A stretch of DNA of 64,000 nt from Shewanella sp. ANA-3 (GCF_000203935.1 NC_008577.1:186001-250000), one strand, 5' to 3'. Numbered from the stretch's first letter, positions 26,025 to 40,195 are shown. Notes: a model not told the origin generated them from the letters alone. Made by a program: numbers and translations.

Positions 26025-26639
26025 ATGGGTATTCGTGCACAGCAAAAAGAGAAAACTCGGCGGGCATTAGTCGATGCGGCGTTTAACCAGCTCAGTGCTG
26101 AGCGAAGTTTCTCTAGCTTAAGCTTGCGTGAGGTGGCGAGGGAAGCCAACATTGCGCCCACATCCTTTTATCGTCATTTTAAGGATATGAATGAGCTTGG
26201 GTTGACCATGGTCGACGAAGGCGGGCTCACCCTAAGACAGATGATGCGAAAGGGGCGACAACGTGCCGAAGCCGGGGGCAGTGTGATCCGCATTTCTGTG
26301 GATACCTTTATGGAAGTACTTGATTCTAATCCAAACGTTTTCAGAATCTTATTACATGAGCGTTCAGGGACTTCGGCGGCCTTCCGCGCGGCGGTAGCCC
26401 GTGAGATTGAACATTTTATCTCTGAACTGGCCCATTACACCGAAGCGACGGCGGGCCGCACGCCTATACTGGCCAGAGCACAGGCAGAAGCGCTCGTGAC
26501 CTTAGTGTTTAACGCCGGAGCGTCGGCACTGGATATGAAGCGTGCCGATCGTAAAGTGCTTGCCGATCAACTGGTGATGCAATTACGTATGGTGGCGAAG
26601 GGCGCCGAAGCCTTACAACATAAGGTTGAGCATCGTTAA
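26025..26639 (+). CDS. fabR: Fatty acid biosynthesis repressor FabR (TetR family)
   Basis: This 204-residue TetR protein has the [22 protein letters not shown] (about residues 29-47) and the FabR-typical phrases [39 protein letters not shown] and [12 protein letters not shown]. FabR senses the ratio of unsaturated to saturated acyl-ACP/CoA and represses unsaturated fatty acid genes. The divergent desaturase with a matching operator between the two genes supports the call. A terminator shared with the convergent trmA gene follows. Confidence 0.95.
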   Translation: MGIRAQQKEKTRRALVDAAFNQLSAERSFSSLSLREVAREANIAPTSFYRHFKDMNELGLTMVDEGGLTLRQMMRKGRQRAEAGGSVIRISVDTFMEVLDSNPNVFRILLHERSGTSAAFRAAVAREIEHFISELAHYTEATAGRTPILARAQAEALVTLVFNAGASALDMKRADRKVLADQLVMQLRMVAKGAEALQHKVEHR

Positions 26640-26660
26640 GTGAAATTGTGATTTAACCCA

Positions 26661-26692
26661 AAAATAAAGGAGCCATTGGCTCCTTTATTTTT
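26661..26692. terminator. Bidirectional terminator between fabR and trmA
   Basis: AAAATAAAGGAGCC, an ATT loop and GGCTCCTTTATTTT form a 14-bp perfect stem with A-run and T-run flanks, so it can end transcripts from both sides. Confidence 0.92.
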
Positions 26693-26708
26693 AGGTACAT
26701 AGAGTCGC

Positions 26709-27806
26709 TTAACGACGCTCAAGCAGTACACCTGTTTCCATATGATCGGTATAAGGGAACTGATCAAACAGGGCAAAACGGGTGACTTTATGAGTCTGAT
26801 TTAATTGCTGCAAATTGTCTTTCAAGGTGTCGGGATTACAAGAGATATACAGGATCCGCTCATAACCTCGCACTAACTCCAACGTGGCAGGGTCGATACC
26901 TGCTCGTGGTGGGTCGACAAAAATGGTGTTGCAGACATAGCTATCCAGATCTATGCCTTCTAAGCGTCTAAAGCTGCGCTTTTTCGCCATCGCATCGCTA
27001 AATTCTTCCGCCGACATACGGATAATCTGCAGATTATCGATATTGTTGACTTCGATATTGTACTGGGCAGCATCGACTGAAGGTTTAGCCAACTCGGTTG
27101 CGAGCACGCGATTAAAGTTTTGTGCCAGCGCGATGGAGAAGTTGCCATTACCACAGTAAAGCTCCAGTAAATCCCCTTGGCTATTTTGAGTCACGTCGAT
27201 AGCCCACTCCAGCATCTTGATAGCCACTTTGGCATTTGGCTGGGTAAAGCTGTTTTCGATTTGTTTGTAATGGAAAACTTTGTCATTCACTTGCAGTGAC
27301 TCAACCACGAAGTCTTTATCTAAATCGATTTTCTGTTTGCGCGCACGGCCAATGATATTGACCTTAAATTGGCTACTCAATCTGGCTTTAAGTGCAGCGG
27401 CTTCGCTGCGCCATTGATCATCAAGCTGTCTGTGATACAGCAGTGACACTAAAATCTCACCACTGAGCGTTGATAAAAAATCAACTTGGAAGAGTTTATG
27501 GCGTAGGCTGTGGTTCGGTTTTAACTCGGTGATCAGAGCCGCCATCATCTGATTGATTAAGGCACTCGCGGGTAAGTATTGATCGCAACGAACTTTGTCG
27601 TTCAATACTTTATCGAACATGTAATAGTATAAATCGTCGCCCTCGTGCCATACGCGAAACTCGGCGCGCATCCGATAGTGGGCAGGTTCTGAGGCAAACA
27701 CTTCAACACTCGGTGTCTCAAATTGGGCAAAGGCTTGCTCTAGCTTGATACGCTTTGCCGTTAGTTGCGCATCATAGGTCGTGGGATCCATTGCTGCTAA
27801 GTTCAT
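26709..27806 (-). CDS. trmA: tRNA (uracil-5-)-methyltransferase TrmA
   Basis: This 365-residue enzyme makes m5U54 in the T-loop of tRNAs. It has the SAM site [17 protein letters not shown] (about residues 214-230), the [10 protein letters not shown] motif, the catalytic nucleophile Cys in [11 protein letters not shown] and the general base Glu in HMETGVLLE at the C-terminus. It lacks the N-terminal TRAM domain and Fe-S cluster cysteines of RlmC/RlmD, which agrees with TrmA. It faces fabR across a shared terminator and is divergent from murI. Confidence 0.96.
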   Translation of the reverse strand: MNLAAMDPTTYDAQLTAKRIKLEQAFAQFETPSVEVFASEPAHYRMRAEFRVWHEGDDLYYYMFDKVLNDKVRCDQYLPASALINQMMAALITELKPNHSLRHKLFQVDFLSTLSGEILVSLLYHRQLDDQWRSEAAALKARLSSQFKVNIIGRARKQKIDLDKDFVVESLQVNDKVFHYKQIENSFTQPNAKVAIKMLEWAIDVTQNSQGDLLELYCGNGNFSIALAQNFNRVLATELAKPSVDAAQYNIEVNNIDNLQIIRMSAEEFSDAMAKKRSFRRLEGIDLDSYVCNTIFVDPPRAGIDPATLELVRGYERILYISCNPDTLKDNLQQLNQTHKVTRFALFDQFPYTDHMETGVLLERR

Positions 27807-27947
27807 TGTCGATTCACCGTGGCTGTAAATTGGGGCGCAAATTTTATACTAGGTGACACGAATGTCCAGCATCTTGGTTTTGCGGTTTGAGCAAAGCTGT
27901 GGGAAAATCCGCCCGCGCATGGGGCAACGAATTAACTGGAGACGGGC

Positions 27948-28769
27948 TTGTCGCAACCAATATTAGTATTCGATTCTGGCATCGGCGGTCTATCCGTATT
28001 GGCCGAAATTCGCAAACTGCTCCCACATCACGATTACTGCTATTTATTCGATAATGCCAGATTGCCCTATGGCGAATTGGAAGAGCAGGAACTTATCTCG
28101 GGTTGTGTTGCGCTCATCGACCAAGTTGTCGAGCGTACCCACGCTGCCATTGTTGTCGTAGCTTGCAATACCGCGAGTACTGTTGTGCTGCCCGCGCTGC
28201 GTGCCACTCTATCTATTCCTGTGGTGGGCGTTGTCCCCGCCATTAAACCCGCGGCGCAGTTATCTAAAAGTAAGCGTATTGGTTTGCTGGCCACTCCTGG
28301 TACGGTCAAGCGTCACTATACCTACGAACTCATTAGCCAATTTGCCGATGATTGCCACGTTGAGCTGTTCGGATCTTCCGAATTAGTGCTAATGGCCGAA
28401 CAGAAGATTGCTACCGGCCAATTAGATATGGTGCGGTTAACACAGGTGCTATCACCAATAGTCGAAGCGGACTTAGATGTTTTGGTGCTTGGATGTACTC
28501 ACTTCCCCATGCTGCGTGATGAACTGCAACAGGTATTAGGCCAAGGTGTCACCTTGCTCGATTCTGGAGAGGCTATCGCCAAGCGAGTCAAAACCTTGTT
28601 GGCTGAGACTAAGAGTGATGAGCAAGTTCAGGAAGAAGACGCGCACAGTAATTTACTTATGCAGGCGTTTTATACTAAAGCAGAAATCAGTGAGGGATTA
28701 GCGACCACGTTAGTCGATTGTGGCTTTTCAACCCTAGAGCGAATCACCACAATCAACTCAAACGGATAA
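27948..28769 (+). CDS. murI: Glutamate racemase
   Basis: This 273-residue cofactor-independent racemase supplies D-glutamate for peptidoglycan. Both catalytic cysteines are present: VACNTAST (N-half) and GCTHFP (C-half), with the N-terminal VFDSGIGGLSVL loop. The start is a TTG at 27948, supported by GGAG 6 bases upstream; the upstream sequence offers no better in-frame ATG. murI next to rrn is conserved with E. coli. The gene ends 11 bases before the convergent RRM gene. Confidence 0.95.
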   Translation: MSQPILVFDSGIGGLSVLAEIRKLLPHHDYCYLFDNARLPYGELEEQELISGCVALIDQVVERTHAAIVVVACNTASTVVLPALRATLSIPVVGVVPAIKPAAQLSKSKRIGLLATPGTVKRHYTYELISQFADDCHVELFGSSELVLMAEQKIATGQLDMVRLTQVLSPIVEADLDVLVLGCTHFPMLRDELQQVLGQGVTLLDSGEAIAKRVKTLLAETKSDEQVQEEDAHSNLLMQAFYTKAEISEGLATTLVDCGFSTLERITTINSNG

Positions 28770-28780
28770 ATTAACGCGGA

Positions 28781-29245
28781 TTATTCATCGGTACCTGTAC
28801 GGTCGGCAGCTTCCGAATCTTGAGTCTTCGCTTCTCTAACCTTTAAGGTTCTTTCTTGGAAGTTGAAATCGTTCAACTTGACCATCGCCTTTTGAGCTCC
28901 CGCCTCGGACATTTCCACAAAGCCAAACCCTTTACGACGACCCGTTTTACGATCACGTACTAAACGTACTGAGTTGACGGGGCCGAACTCACCAAACAGA
29001 ACCTTCACTTCACCCTCATGGACACGATAAGGCAAGTTGCCTACATAGAGTGTCATGGTCGGGCCAACATATTGCTCATCTGCACCTTGAGCTTGGTTTG
29101 TCTCTGGGACAAATTTAAAAACGAGAGTAGTAATGATAACGCCAGCAACAAAAGCGATGTACGCAGGTAATGTAGTTGCAAATTGAGATAGCGCGATTGC
29201 GCCGAGAATGGCAATAACCAAAACAATAAGAAATGACTTTTGCAT
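28781..29245 (-). CDS. Membrane-anchored RRM (RNA-recognition motif) protein
   Basis: I use ATG 29245 (AGAGAG upstream; 154 residues) rather than the longer frame from 29401. The N-terminus holds two hydrophobic segments (about residues 3-20 and 27-45), then a short linker and an RRM (about 65-140) with RNP-2 LYVGNL and RNP-1 RKGFGFVE, and an acidic tail. RRMs of this rbp type bind single-stranded RNA and are uncommon in gammaproteobacteria apart from small cytosolic RNA-binding proteins; here the domain is tied to the inner membrane and would face the cytoplasm if both segments cross. The target is unknown. It is convergent with murI, only 11 bases apart. Confidence 0.85.
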   Translation of the reverse strand: MQKSFLIVLVIAILGAIALSQFATTLPAYIAFVAGVIITTLVFKFVPETNQAQGADEQYVGPTMTLYVGNLPYRVHEGEVKVLFGEFGPVNSVRLVRDRKTGRRKGFGFVEMSEAGAQKAMVKLNDFNFQERTLKVREAKTQDSEAADRTGTDE

Positions 29246-29473
29246 ATAAATGCTCTCTGAATGAAATAGAAAATGATAAATAACTGTTAACAGCAAGTCA
29301 TATGGTAATGAATTATTTACTTTTACACTAGACCGCTGCCGAAAAATTGAGCGTGAATTATCATTTCTCAGATAAAAATTCGCTTTTAAATCGAATAACA
29401 AAGCAGAAAGAGATAAAAAATAGACATGATGTTTAAAATATCGACGTACGATTTAAAGAAGCGAAAAAAGCCC

Positions 29474-29501
29474 TTGCACAAAAAGTTCAGCTCCCTATAA
29501 T
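29474..29501 (+). promoter_or_regulatory. rrn promoter P1
   Basis: TTGCAC (29474-29479), a 16-base spacer and TATAAT (29496-29501), followed by a GC-containing discriminator, form a strong rRNA-type promoter. The A+T-rich tract from about 29400 to 29465 may act as an UP element. The rest of 29246-29470 shows no gene. Confidence 0.92.
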
Positions 29502-29602
29502 GCGCATCCACTGACACGGCAGACAGCGATACGCAGTTTCAAGTGTCAGTTCATCGAGTGATTCACTCCTCGATGAGCGAAAAGAAAGTTGCAAAAACTA
29601 CT

Positions 29603-29630
29603 TGACGCAAAAACGGGAATGCGTAGAATA
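29603..29630 (+). promoter_or_regulatory. rrn promoter P2
   Basis: TTGACG (29603-29608), a 16-base spacer and TAGAAT (29625-29630) lie about 130 bases after P1, the usual tandem layout. A hairpin (CATCGAG ... CTCGATG) lies between the two promoters. Confidence 0.9.
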
Positions 29631-29676
29631 CGCAGCCCTGACCCGCTGAAATCACTTACGATAAGGCGATGGTCAA

Positions 29677-29690
29677 CGCTCTTTAACAAT
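29677..29690 (+). promoter_or_regulatory. boxA antitermination site in the rrn leader
   Basis: CGCTCTTTAACAAT matches the rrn boxA, which loads the Nus factors. It precedes 16S by about 190 bases. Confidence 0.88.
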
Positions 29691-29880
29691 TTATCAAGCA
29701 AATCTGTGTGGACACTCACAGGTGTTGAGTTAATCGAAATTACTCTGCCGTTTGGCGAGTAATCAAAATTTAAATCAATGAATGAGTGTTCATAGCAATA
29801 TGTACAGTTTGTTTTGACTTTCGAGTTGAAACGACAAATCAGAATTCATTGAGCCGAACCTTAGGGTTCACAAAACTTTT

Positions 29881-31422
<1,542 letters not shown>

Positions 31423-31492
31423 CCTATACGACTAACTTGATGTTTGTTGAGTGTTCACACAGATTTGCTTGATAGAAGATAGAGTAAACGAT

Positions 31493-31569
<77 letters not shown>

Positions 31570-31614
31570 ATCCTTTGAGGGTTGGGACATCTGATACTCG
31601 CACTGCATGTAAAT

Positions 31615-31690
31615 GGGGCTATAGCTCAGCTGGGAGAGCGCCTGCCTTGCACGCAGGAGGTCTGCGGTTCGATCCCGCATAGCTCCACCA
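31615..31690 (+). tRNA. alaT: tRNA-Ala (UGC)
   Basis: This 76-base cloverleaf has anticodon TGC in CTTGCAC, T-loop TTCGATC and encoded CCA; acceptor strands GGGGCTA and TAGCTCC pair with one G-U (G3-U70), the alanine identity element. It is the second spacer tRNA. Confidence 0.98.
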
Positions 31691-31713
31691 TTTACTGCAA
31701 TCTGGTTAGAGAT

Positions 31714-31749
31714 GCCAAAGATAAACTGAAAATTATCTTTGGCTTTTTT
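31714..31749 (+). other. Terminator-like hairpin in the 16S-23S spacer
   Basis: GCCAAAGATAA (31714-31724) pairs perfectly with TTATCTTTGGC (31733-31743), 11 bp, followed directly by six T. By form this is an intrinsic terminator, yet it lies inside the rRNA operon between tRNA-Ala and 23S. A small alternative hairpin, GGCTT-TTTT-AAGCC (31741-31754), competes for its 3' arm, and a second boxA follows at 31756. Confidence 0.75.
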
Positions 31750-31755
31750 AAGCCC

Positions 31756-31770
31756 GCTCTTTAACAATTT
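31756..31770 (+). promoter_or_regulatory. boxA in the 16S-23S spacer
   Basis: GCTCTTTAACAATTT repeats the leader boxA just before 23S, as in other rrn operons, where it renews antitermination. Confidence 0.87.
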
Positions 31771-31962
31771 GGAAAGCTGATAGTAATTAATACAATGATG
31801 TCTGTCGTTGTGTTAATACGAAAAAATTGAGTTCTTAAAACACTTTTTAAGTGTCTTGAATATTCAAGTCTAAGGCGAGTCCATCTTCTTGGTCGAAGAT
31901 GAGACAAGTAAAACCAGCTGGTCGCAACGACGCAAGTGATGTGAAACTCATTTGGGTTGTAT

Positions 31963-34855
<2,893 letters not shown>

Positions 34856-35029
34856 ACAACCCAGATGGGTTTTACTGAAAATGTTCCAGACATTTTCCAG
34901 TACTTCCTCCTTCCCTGGAGGTCGTACAGTTCTTAGCTTGAATACAAACACTTAAGAAGTGCAACTCAAACCAGCTTTCCGAATTAATTTACTGCCTGCG
35001 ACAATAAGACAGGTAGTAAATAACAAATT

Positions 35030-35147
35030 TGCTTGGTGACAATAGCATTGTGGTCCCACCTGATCCCATCCCGAACTCAGAAGTGAAACGCAATCGCGCC
35101 GATGGTAGTGTGGGGTCTCCCCATGTGAGAGTAGGTCATTGCCAAGC
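35030..35147 (+). rRNA. rrf: 5S ribosomal RNA
   Basis: GCTTGGTGAC at the start pairs with the end (GTCATTGCCAAGC), and the core GTGGTCCCACCTGATCCCATCCC and CGAACTCAGAAGTGAAACG (given in parts) is typical. The 174-base gap after 23S contains two stem-loops (ACTGAAAATGT / ACATTTTCCAGT and a CTGCCTG / CAGGTAG stem), probably RNase processing sites. The ends are approximate. Confidence 0.98.
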
Positions 35148-35157
35148 GCCTAATGAA

Positions 35158-35190
35158 ACAAAAAAGCCAGCTGCATAAGCTGGCTTTTTT
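35158..35190 (+). terminator. Intrinsic terminator of the rRNA operon
   Basis: AAAAAGCCAGCT (35161-35172), loop GCATA and AGCTGGCTTTTTT form a strong stem with a T tract about 12 bases after 5S. Confidence 0.95.
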
Positions 35191-35347
35191 GCATTTAGCG
35201 TTCTTAACTGCCACTTCCACTGTTATTTTTACTCTTTTTCAAGATCTTGCTTCATTTATTTGTCTGCTTTGACCGATCGACCTCAGTTTGCTGCAATTCT
35301 AGGGTGAAGCGTTTACAATGTCGCTTTTGTCGCGGCAGAACATCATC

Positions 35348-36373
35348 ATGTCTTTTCCATATTCGCTAAAGCCGTTTAATACTTTTGGCGTGGAGCAATC
35401 CTGCTTATCCTTGATTGAAGTCCATTCCAAGGCTGAGCTGCAATCGGCCTGTTTATCCTTATATCAGTCTAAGCGACCTATGCTCGTACTCGGTGGCGGC
35501 AGCAATATCGTATTCACCGATGATTTTAATGGCACTGTAGTGCGAGTTTTGTCTAAGGGCATTTCCTGCTCGGAAGATGACACTCACTTTTACCTTGCTG
35601 TTGAGGCGGGTGAGAACTGGCATGAGTTGGTTCAGTTCAGCTTAAATCAGAATATGCCAGGACTTGAGAACTTAGCGCTGATCCCTGGCACCGTTGGTGC
35701 GGCTCCGATCCAAAATATCGGCGCCTATGGCGTTGAGCTTTGCGATATTTGTGATTGGGTCGAATATCTGGACCTCGCGTCTGGTAACTTGCTAAGACTT
35801 ACAGTCGATGAGTGTGAGTTTGCCTATCGGGAGTCGATATTTAAGGGCAGCTTACGCGACAAAGCTGTGATTACCGCCGTTGGTTTGCGCCTTCCTAAAG
35901 CTTGGCAACCGAAATTGGCCTATGGTCCGTTGCAATCATTTACTGCTGAGACAGTGACCCCAAGGGAGATTTTTGACCGGGTCTGTGAAGTGAGGAGCGA
36001 AAAGCTACCTAATCCAGAAGTGCTAGGTAATGCAGGCAGTTTCTTTAAGAATCCTATCGTAAGCGCAGCGACTTATATGCAGCTTGCTGCGCGTTTCCCG
36101 AGTATCGTCGGTTATGCGCAACCCAATGGAGAGGTTAAACTGGCTGCGGGTTGGCTGATTGAGCACGCGGGTCTTAAGGGCTTTGCCCTCGGGAATGCAG
36201 GCGTGCATGCGAAGCAAGCTTTAGTCTTAGTCAATTTAGGCCATGCGACTGGCCAAGATATTTGTCGATTAGCATTGCATGTGATTACGAGAGTGAATGA
36301 GGTTTTTGGTGTTAAGCTCGAAGCGGAGCCAAGAATTATGGGATTAACAGGGGAGACGAGTCTCGATGTCTGA
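35348..36373 (+). CDS. murB: UDP-N-acetylenolpyruvoylglucosamine reductase
   Basis: This FAD enzyme reduces UDP-GlcNAc-enolpyruvate to UDP-MurNAc in peptidoglycan synthesis. Visible are the FAD-binding LVLGGGSNIVFTDDF, the IPGTVGAAPIQNIGAYG segment and the catalytic Ser in GNAGSFFKNP. I choose ATG 35348 (MSFPYSLKPFNTFG, 341 residues), because the family starts close to the SLKPxNTF motif; an ATG at 35318 is in frame and cannot be ruled out, as neither has a strong ribosome-binding site. It overlaps birA by 8 bases; the murB-birA pair is conserved in gammaproteobacteria. Confidence 0.96.
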   Translation: MSFPYSLKPFNTFGVEQSCLSLIEVHSKAELQSACLSLYQSKRPMLVLGGGSNIVFTDDFNGTVVRVLSKGISCSEDDTHFYLAVEAGENWHELVQFSLNQNMPGLENLALIPGTVGAAPIQNIGAYGVELCDICDWVEYLDLASGNLLRLTVDECEFAYRESIFKGSLRDKAVITAVGLRLPKAWQPKLAYGPLQSFTAETVTPREIFDRVCEVRSEKLPNPEVLGNAGSFFKNPIVSAATYMQLAARFPSIVGYAQPNGEVKLAAGWLIEHAGLKGFALGNAGVHAKQALVLVNLGHATGQDICRLALHVITRVNEVFGVKLEAEPRIMGLTGETSLDV

Positions 36374-37325
36374 TAACTGGGTGAGAAAACGCGAAATACT
36401 GGGATTGCTGTCGAGCGAACATTTTGTCTCGGGTGAAGAATTGGCGACACAACTGGGTGTTTCTCGTGCGGCGGTGAGTAAGCATGTGGATGCTTTGGAA
36501 GATTACGGCGTGGCAATTTACAGTGTCAAAGGCCGTGGTTACAAGTTAGCGAACCCCATCTCCCTCATCGACTCAGCGCGGTTAATTCAGTCGATTGATA
36601 ATCGCTGCTTTTATTTTGATGAGATCCCTAGTACTAACGGATTTATGTTAAGTCATACGGGTGAGCTTAAGAGTGGCGACCTGTGTGTCGCGGAGTACCA
36701 GTCGGCAGGGCGAGGTCGTCGCGGCCGTACTTGGGTTTCTCCATATGGGCATCACTTATATTTCTCGCAGTTTTGGTCATTCCCCCAGGGGATGGCGCAG
36801 GCGATGGGCTTAAGCCTAGTGGTGGCTTGTAGTTTGGTCGAGGTATTGAAATCCTTTGGGGTAGATAATATCGGCGTGAAATGGCCAAACGACATTTACC
36901 TGAATTATAAAAAGCTTGCTGGGATTTTAATTGAAATGTCAGGTCAGGCGGACAGCGAGTGCCAATTGATCATTGGTATTGGCGTTAATATGGCCATGTC
37001 AGAAGACCAAGGAAAAGGCATAGACCAGCCTTGGAGCGATTTATCCGCGTTAGCGACTATGCCGAATAAAACGGACCTCGTGATTGCGCTGCAAAAGCAG
37101 CTGAAGAAAGACATTCAACTCTTTGAGCGAGAAGGACTGGCGGCATTCAAACTGCGTTGGCAAGCGGCTGATCTATTCTATGGCAAAGAGATCCGTTTGC
37201 TCATGGGTGAAAATCATGTTGAGGGTATTTGCCGCGGTGTCGACGAACAGGGCGCAGTGCTACTTGAAACCGCCGATGGCACACAGGCATACATCGGCGG
37301 TGAAATCAGTTTAAGACCAAGATAG
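36366..37325 (+). CDS. birA: Bifunctional biotin-protein ligase / biotin operon repressor BirA
   Basis: This 319-residue protein has an N-terminal winged helix (SGEELATQLGVSRAAVSKHV, about residues 21-40) that binds the biotin operator, a central ligase domain with the biotinyl-AMP loop GRGRRGRTW, the KWPNDIYL motif and GIGVNM, and a small C-terminal SH3-like domain. It joins biotin to acetyl-CoA carboxylase carrier protein and represses biotin genes. Presence of the N-terminal helix domain makes it the regulatory (class II) type. Its stop is one base from the coaA stop on the other strand. Confidence 0.97.
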   Translation: MSDNWVRKREILGLLSSEHFVSGEELATQLGVSRAAVSKHVDALEDYGVAIYSVKGRGYKLANPISLIDSARLIQSIDNRCFYFDEIPSTNGFMLSHTGELKSGDLCVAEYQSAGRGRRGRTWVSPYGHHLYFSQFWSFPQGMAQAMGLSLVVACSLVEVLKSFGVDNIGVKWPNDIYLNYKKLAGILIEMSGQADSECQLIIGIGVNMAMSEDQGKGIDQPWSDLSALATMPNKTDLVIALQKQLKKDIQLFEREGLAAFKLRWQAADLFYGKEIRLLMGENHVEGICRGVDEQGAVLLETADGTQAYIGGEISLRPR

Positions 37326-37326
37326 A

Positions 37327-38277
37327 TTATTTGCGTAACAATACGTGGGACATCAAGTGATCCTGGCCTTTTTGCAGGATCAGATGTGCCCGCTCTCTTG
37401 TCGGCTGGATATTGAGTTGCAAATTGGGGCCGTTGATCGTGTCCCAAATCTTCGCTGCAATGGCATTCGCCTCATCATCTGTTAGGCTGGCATAGTGATG
37501 AAAATACGACTTTTCATCACTGAAGGCACCTTTGCGGAACTGCAAAAAGCGCTCCTGATACCACTGCTTTAATAAGTGCTCTTCGGCATCGACGTAAATG
37601 GAGAAGTCGACAAAGTCGGAGACGAAGGGGCGGCGTATATCTACTGGTGAATCTAAGCCGGTTTGCAGTACATTGAGTCCTTCTAGGATCAAAATATCGG
37701 GCTGAGAGACCGTTTGATGCTGGCCGCGGATACGATCGTAAGTCACGTGGGAGTAGATAGGCGCATTCACATGGGCCTGCCCCGATTTTACCGCCGAAAT
37801 AAATTCTACCAACATCTTCATGTCGTAGCTTTCGGGAAAGCCTTTACGCTGCAGTAAACCCTTGCGCTTTAGGTCAGCCAAAGGATATAAAAAACCATCA
37901 GTAGTGACTAAATCGACCTTAGGATGCTCAGGCCAGTGGCGCAGCAAGGCTTGCAAAATACGCGCTGTGGTACTTTTACCTACGGCAACGCTGCCGGCGA
38001 TACTAATGATATAAGGGCTACTTGAGGGTTTTTGGCCGAGAAACTCATCCAAGACTAAGCCACGTTGTTGCTTCGATTTTACGATGAGATTGAGTAACCT
38101 GCTGAGTGGCAAGTAAATGTCGGTAACTTCTGAGAGGGAGACCTTCTCATTAATACCGCGCAAATTTTCCAAGTCTTGTTCACTCAGTGTCATCGGCACT
38201 GCGTCCCGTAAAACAGACCATTGCGCGCGCTCAAAGGCAAGATAGAGTGCTTTTTGAATTGGATTTTTTGACGTCAT
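37327..38277 (-). CDS. coaA: Pantothenate kinase, type I
   Basis: This 316-residue kinase catalyses the first step of coenzyme A synthesis. It has the Walker A motif [12 protein letters not shown] (about residues 92-103), the [11 protein letters not shown] segment, ILEGLNVLQ and the [13 protein letters not shown] end, all typical of bacterial CoaA. The start is ATG 38277, supported by GAGGAAAG just upstream and by agreement with the 316-residue E. coli enzyme; a longer reading to 38331 has no ribosome site. It converges with birA with a one-base gap. Confidence 0.97.
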   Translation of the reverse strand: MTSKNPIQKALYLAFERAQWSVLRDAVPMTLSEQDLENLRGINEKVSLSEVTDIYLPLSRLLNLIVKSKQQRGLVLDEFLGQKPSSSPYIISIAGSVAVGKSTTARILQALLRHWPEHPKVDLVTTDGFLYPLADLKRKGLLQRKGFPESYDMKMLVEFISAVKSGQAHVNAPIYSHVTYDRIRGQHQTVSQPDILILEGLNVLQTGLDSPVDIRRPFVSDFVDFSIYVDAEEHLLKQWYQERFLQFRKGAFSDEKSYFHHYASLTDDEANAIAAKIWDTINGPNLQLNIQPTRERAHLILQKGQDHLMSHVLLRK

Positions 38278-38464
38278 AGGCTTTCCTCGGCTTAGGGATC
38301 GCACAGTACACCATGACTTAAGTATCGACAATATAAAATCTATTCTCGATGCCCCATTTATTGGTCACGCTTGAGTATTCGCAGAATAATTGCACGACAG
38401 CCTAGGTTTAAGTGTAAAAAAGCATCATTTGATTGCTTTTTTTAAACAAATCGTCGATTTTTGC

Positions 38465-38493
38465 TTGCACTTGGGCACACATTTACCTAATAT
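38465..38493 (+). promoter_or_regulatory. Promoter of the tRNA-tufB operon
   Basis: TTGCAC (38465-38470), a 17-base spacer and TAATAT (38488-38493) are followed by a C/G-containing discriminator (CCCG), typical of stringently controlled stable-RNA promoters. Confidence 0.85.
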
Positions 38494-38511
38494 CCCGTTC
38501 CGAAATGATTT

Positions 38512-38587
<76 letters not shown>

Positions 38588-38594
38588 TTTTACT

Positions 38595-38679
38595 GGAGGG
38601 GTTCCCGAGTGGCCAAAGGGATCAGACTGTAAATCTGACGGCTCCGCCTTCGAAGGTTCGAATCCTTCTCCCTCCACCA
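38595..38679 (+). tRNA. tyrU: tRNA-Tyr (GUA)
   Basis: 85 bases with the long variable arm of class II tRNAs, anticodon GTA in CTGTAAA, T-loop TTCGAAT, encoded CCA; acceptor GGAGGGG pairs with TCCCTCC with one G-U pair. Confidence 0.98.
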
Positions 38680-38714
38680 TTTTCTAGGTAGTTAGGTAGC
38701 CTTAGTTAGGTTGC

Positions 38715-38788
38715 GCGGGCATCGTATAATGGTATTACTCCAGCCTTCCAAGCTGATAACGCGGGTTCGATTCCCGCTGCCCGCTCCA
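38715..38788 (+). tRNA. glyT: tRNA-Gly (UCC)
   Basis: 74 bases, anticodon TCC in CTTCCAA, T-loop TTCGATT; acceptor GCGGGCA pairs with TGCCCGC, then TCCA. Confidence 0.98.
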
Positions 38789-38797
38789 AATTTAGTT

Positions 38798-38873
38798 GCT
38801 GATATGGCTCAGTTGGTAGAGCACACCCTTGGTAAGGGTGAGGTCGGCAGTTCGAATCTGCCTATCAGCACCA
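38798..38873 (+). tRNA. thrT: tRNA-Thr (GGU)
   Basis: 76 bases, anticodon GGT in TTGGTAA, T-loop TTCGAAT; acceptor GCTGATA pairs with TATCAGC, then ACCA. It is followed by tufB after 115 bases, which places tRNAs and tuf in one transcript. Confidence 0.98.
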
Positions 38874-38988
38874 GCCTTTCTAAATTAAGCTCCTATACCT
38901 AAATAATCGGTTCGATGTCATTTATATGCATCGGATTTTTTCTATATGTATGTTTTCATCACCAAGACTCTTGGATTGAGGCAATACC

Positions 38989-40173
38989 ATGGCAAAAGCT
39001 AAATTTGAACGTAATAAGCCCCATGTTAACGTGGGCACCATCGGTCACGTTGACCATGGTAAAACCACTCTGACTGCAGCTATCTCTCACGTACTGGCTA
39101 AGACCTACGGTGGTGAAGCTAAAGACTTCTCTCAAATCGATAACGCTCCAGAAGAGCGTGAGCGCGGTATTACCATCAATACCTCTCACATCGAATACGA
39201 TACGCCAACTCGCCACTACGCACACGTAGACTGCCCAGGCCACGCTGACTATGTTAAAAACATGATCACTGGTGCTGCACAGATGGACGGCGCGATCCTG
39301 GTAGTAGCTTCTACTGACGGCCCAATGCCACAAACTCGTGAGCACATCCTGCTGTCTCGCCAAGTAGGCGTACCATTCATCATCGTATTCATGAACAAAT
39401 GTGACATGGTTGACGATGCTGAGCTGTTAGAATTAGTTGAAATGGAAGTACGTGAACTGTTATCAGAATACGACTTCCCAGGTGATGACTTACCAGTTAT
39501 CCAAGGTTCTGCTCTGAAAGCCCTTGAAGGCGAGCCAGAGTGGGAAGCTAAGATCATCGAATTAGCGGCGGCACTGGATTCTTACATTCCAGAACCAGAG
39601 CGTGATATCGATAAGCCATTCCTGATGCCAATCGAAGACGTATTCTCAATCTCTGGCCGTGGTACAGTAGTAACAGGTCGTGTTGAGCGTGGTATCGTAC
39701 GTGTTGGTGACGAAGTAGAAATCGTTGGTATCCGTGCAACCACTAAGACAACCTGTACTGGTGTTGAAATGTTCCGTAAGCTGCTTGACGAAGGTCGTGC
39801 AGGTGAGAACTGTGGTATCCTGTTACGTGGTACTAAGCGTGATGACGTAGAACGTGGTCAAGTATTATCTAAGCCAGGTTCAATCAACCCACACACTACT
39901 TTTGAATCAGAAGTATACGTTCTGTCAAAAGAAGAAGGTGGTCGTCACACTCCATTCTTCAAAGGCTACCGTCCACAGTTCTACTTCCGTACAACTGACG
40001 TGACAGGCACTATCGAACTGCCAGAAGGCGTAGAGATGGTAATGCCAGGCGACAACATCAAGATGAAAGTGACTCTGATCTGCCCAATCGCGATGGACGA
40101 AGGTTTACGCTTCGCAATCCGTGAAGGTGGCCGTACAGTAGGCGCTGGTGTTGTAGCTAAGATTTTCGCTTAA
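38989..40173 (+). CDS. tufB: Elongation factor Tu (copy B)
   Basis: This 394-residue GTPase brings aminoacyl-tRNA to the ribosome. It has G1 GHVDHGKT, G3 DCPGHADY, G4 NKCD and G5 GSALK, followed by the two beta-barrel domains. The protein is identical in sequence to the second copy at 55777. The tRNA genes upstream and secE downstream are as in E. coli. Codon use is strongly biased, as expected for a very abundant protein. This copy starts with ATG, the other with GTG. Confidence 0.99.
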   Translation: MAKAKFERNKPHVNVGTIGHVDHGKTTLTAAISHVLAKTYGGEAKDFSQIDNAPEERERGITINTSHIEYDTPTRHYAHVDCPGHADYVKNMITGAAQMDGAILVVASTDGPMPQTREHILLSRQVGVPFIIVFMNKCDMVDDAELLELVEMEVRELLSEYDFPGDDLPVIQGSALKALEGEPEWEAKIIELAAALDSYIPEPERDIDKPFLMPIEDVFSISGRGTVVTGRVERGIVRVGDEVEIVGIRATTKTTCTGVEMFRKLLDEGRAGENCGILLRGTKRDDVERGQVLSKPGSINPHTTFESEVYVLSKEEGGRHTPFFKGYRPQFYFRTTDVTGTIELPEGVEMVMPGDNIKMKVTLICPIAMDEGLRFAIREGGRTVGAGVVAKIFA

Positions 40174-40195
40174 TCGCGAACTTGCTATAGTACTG

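Noticed and set aside
29246..29401. N-terminal extension of the RRM protein up to 29401
   Set aside because: The added residues have no family likeness, while ATG 29245 has AGAGAG before it and begins directly with a hydrophobic segment.
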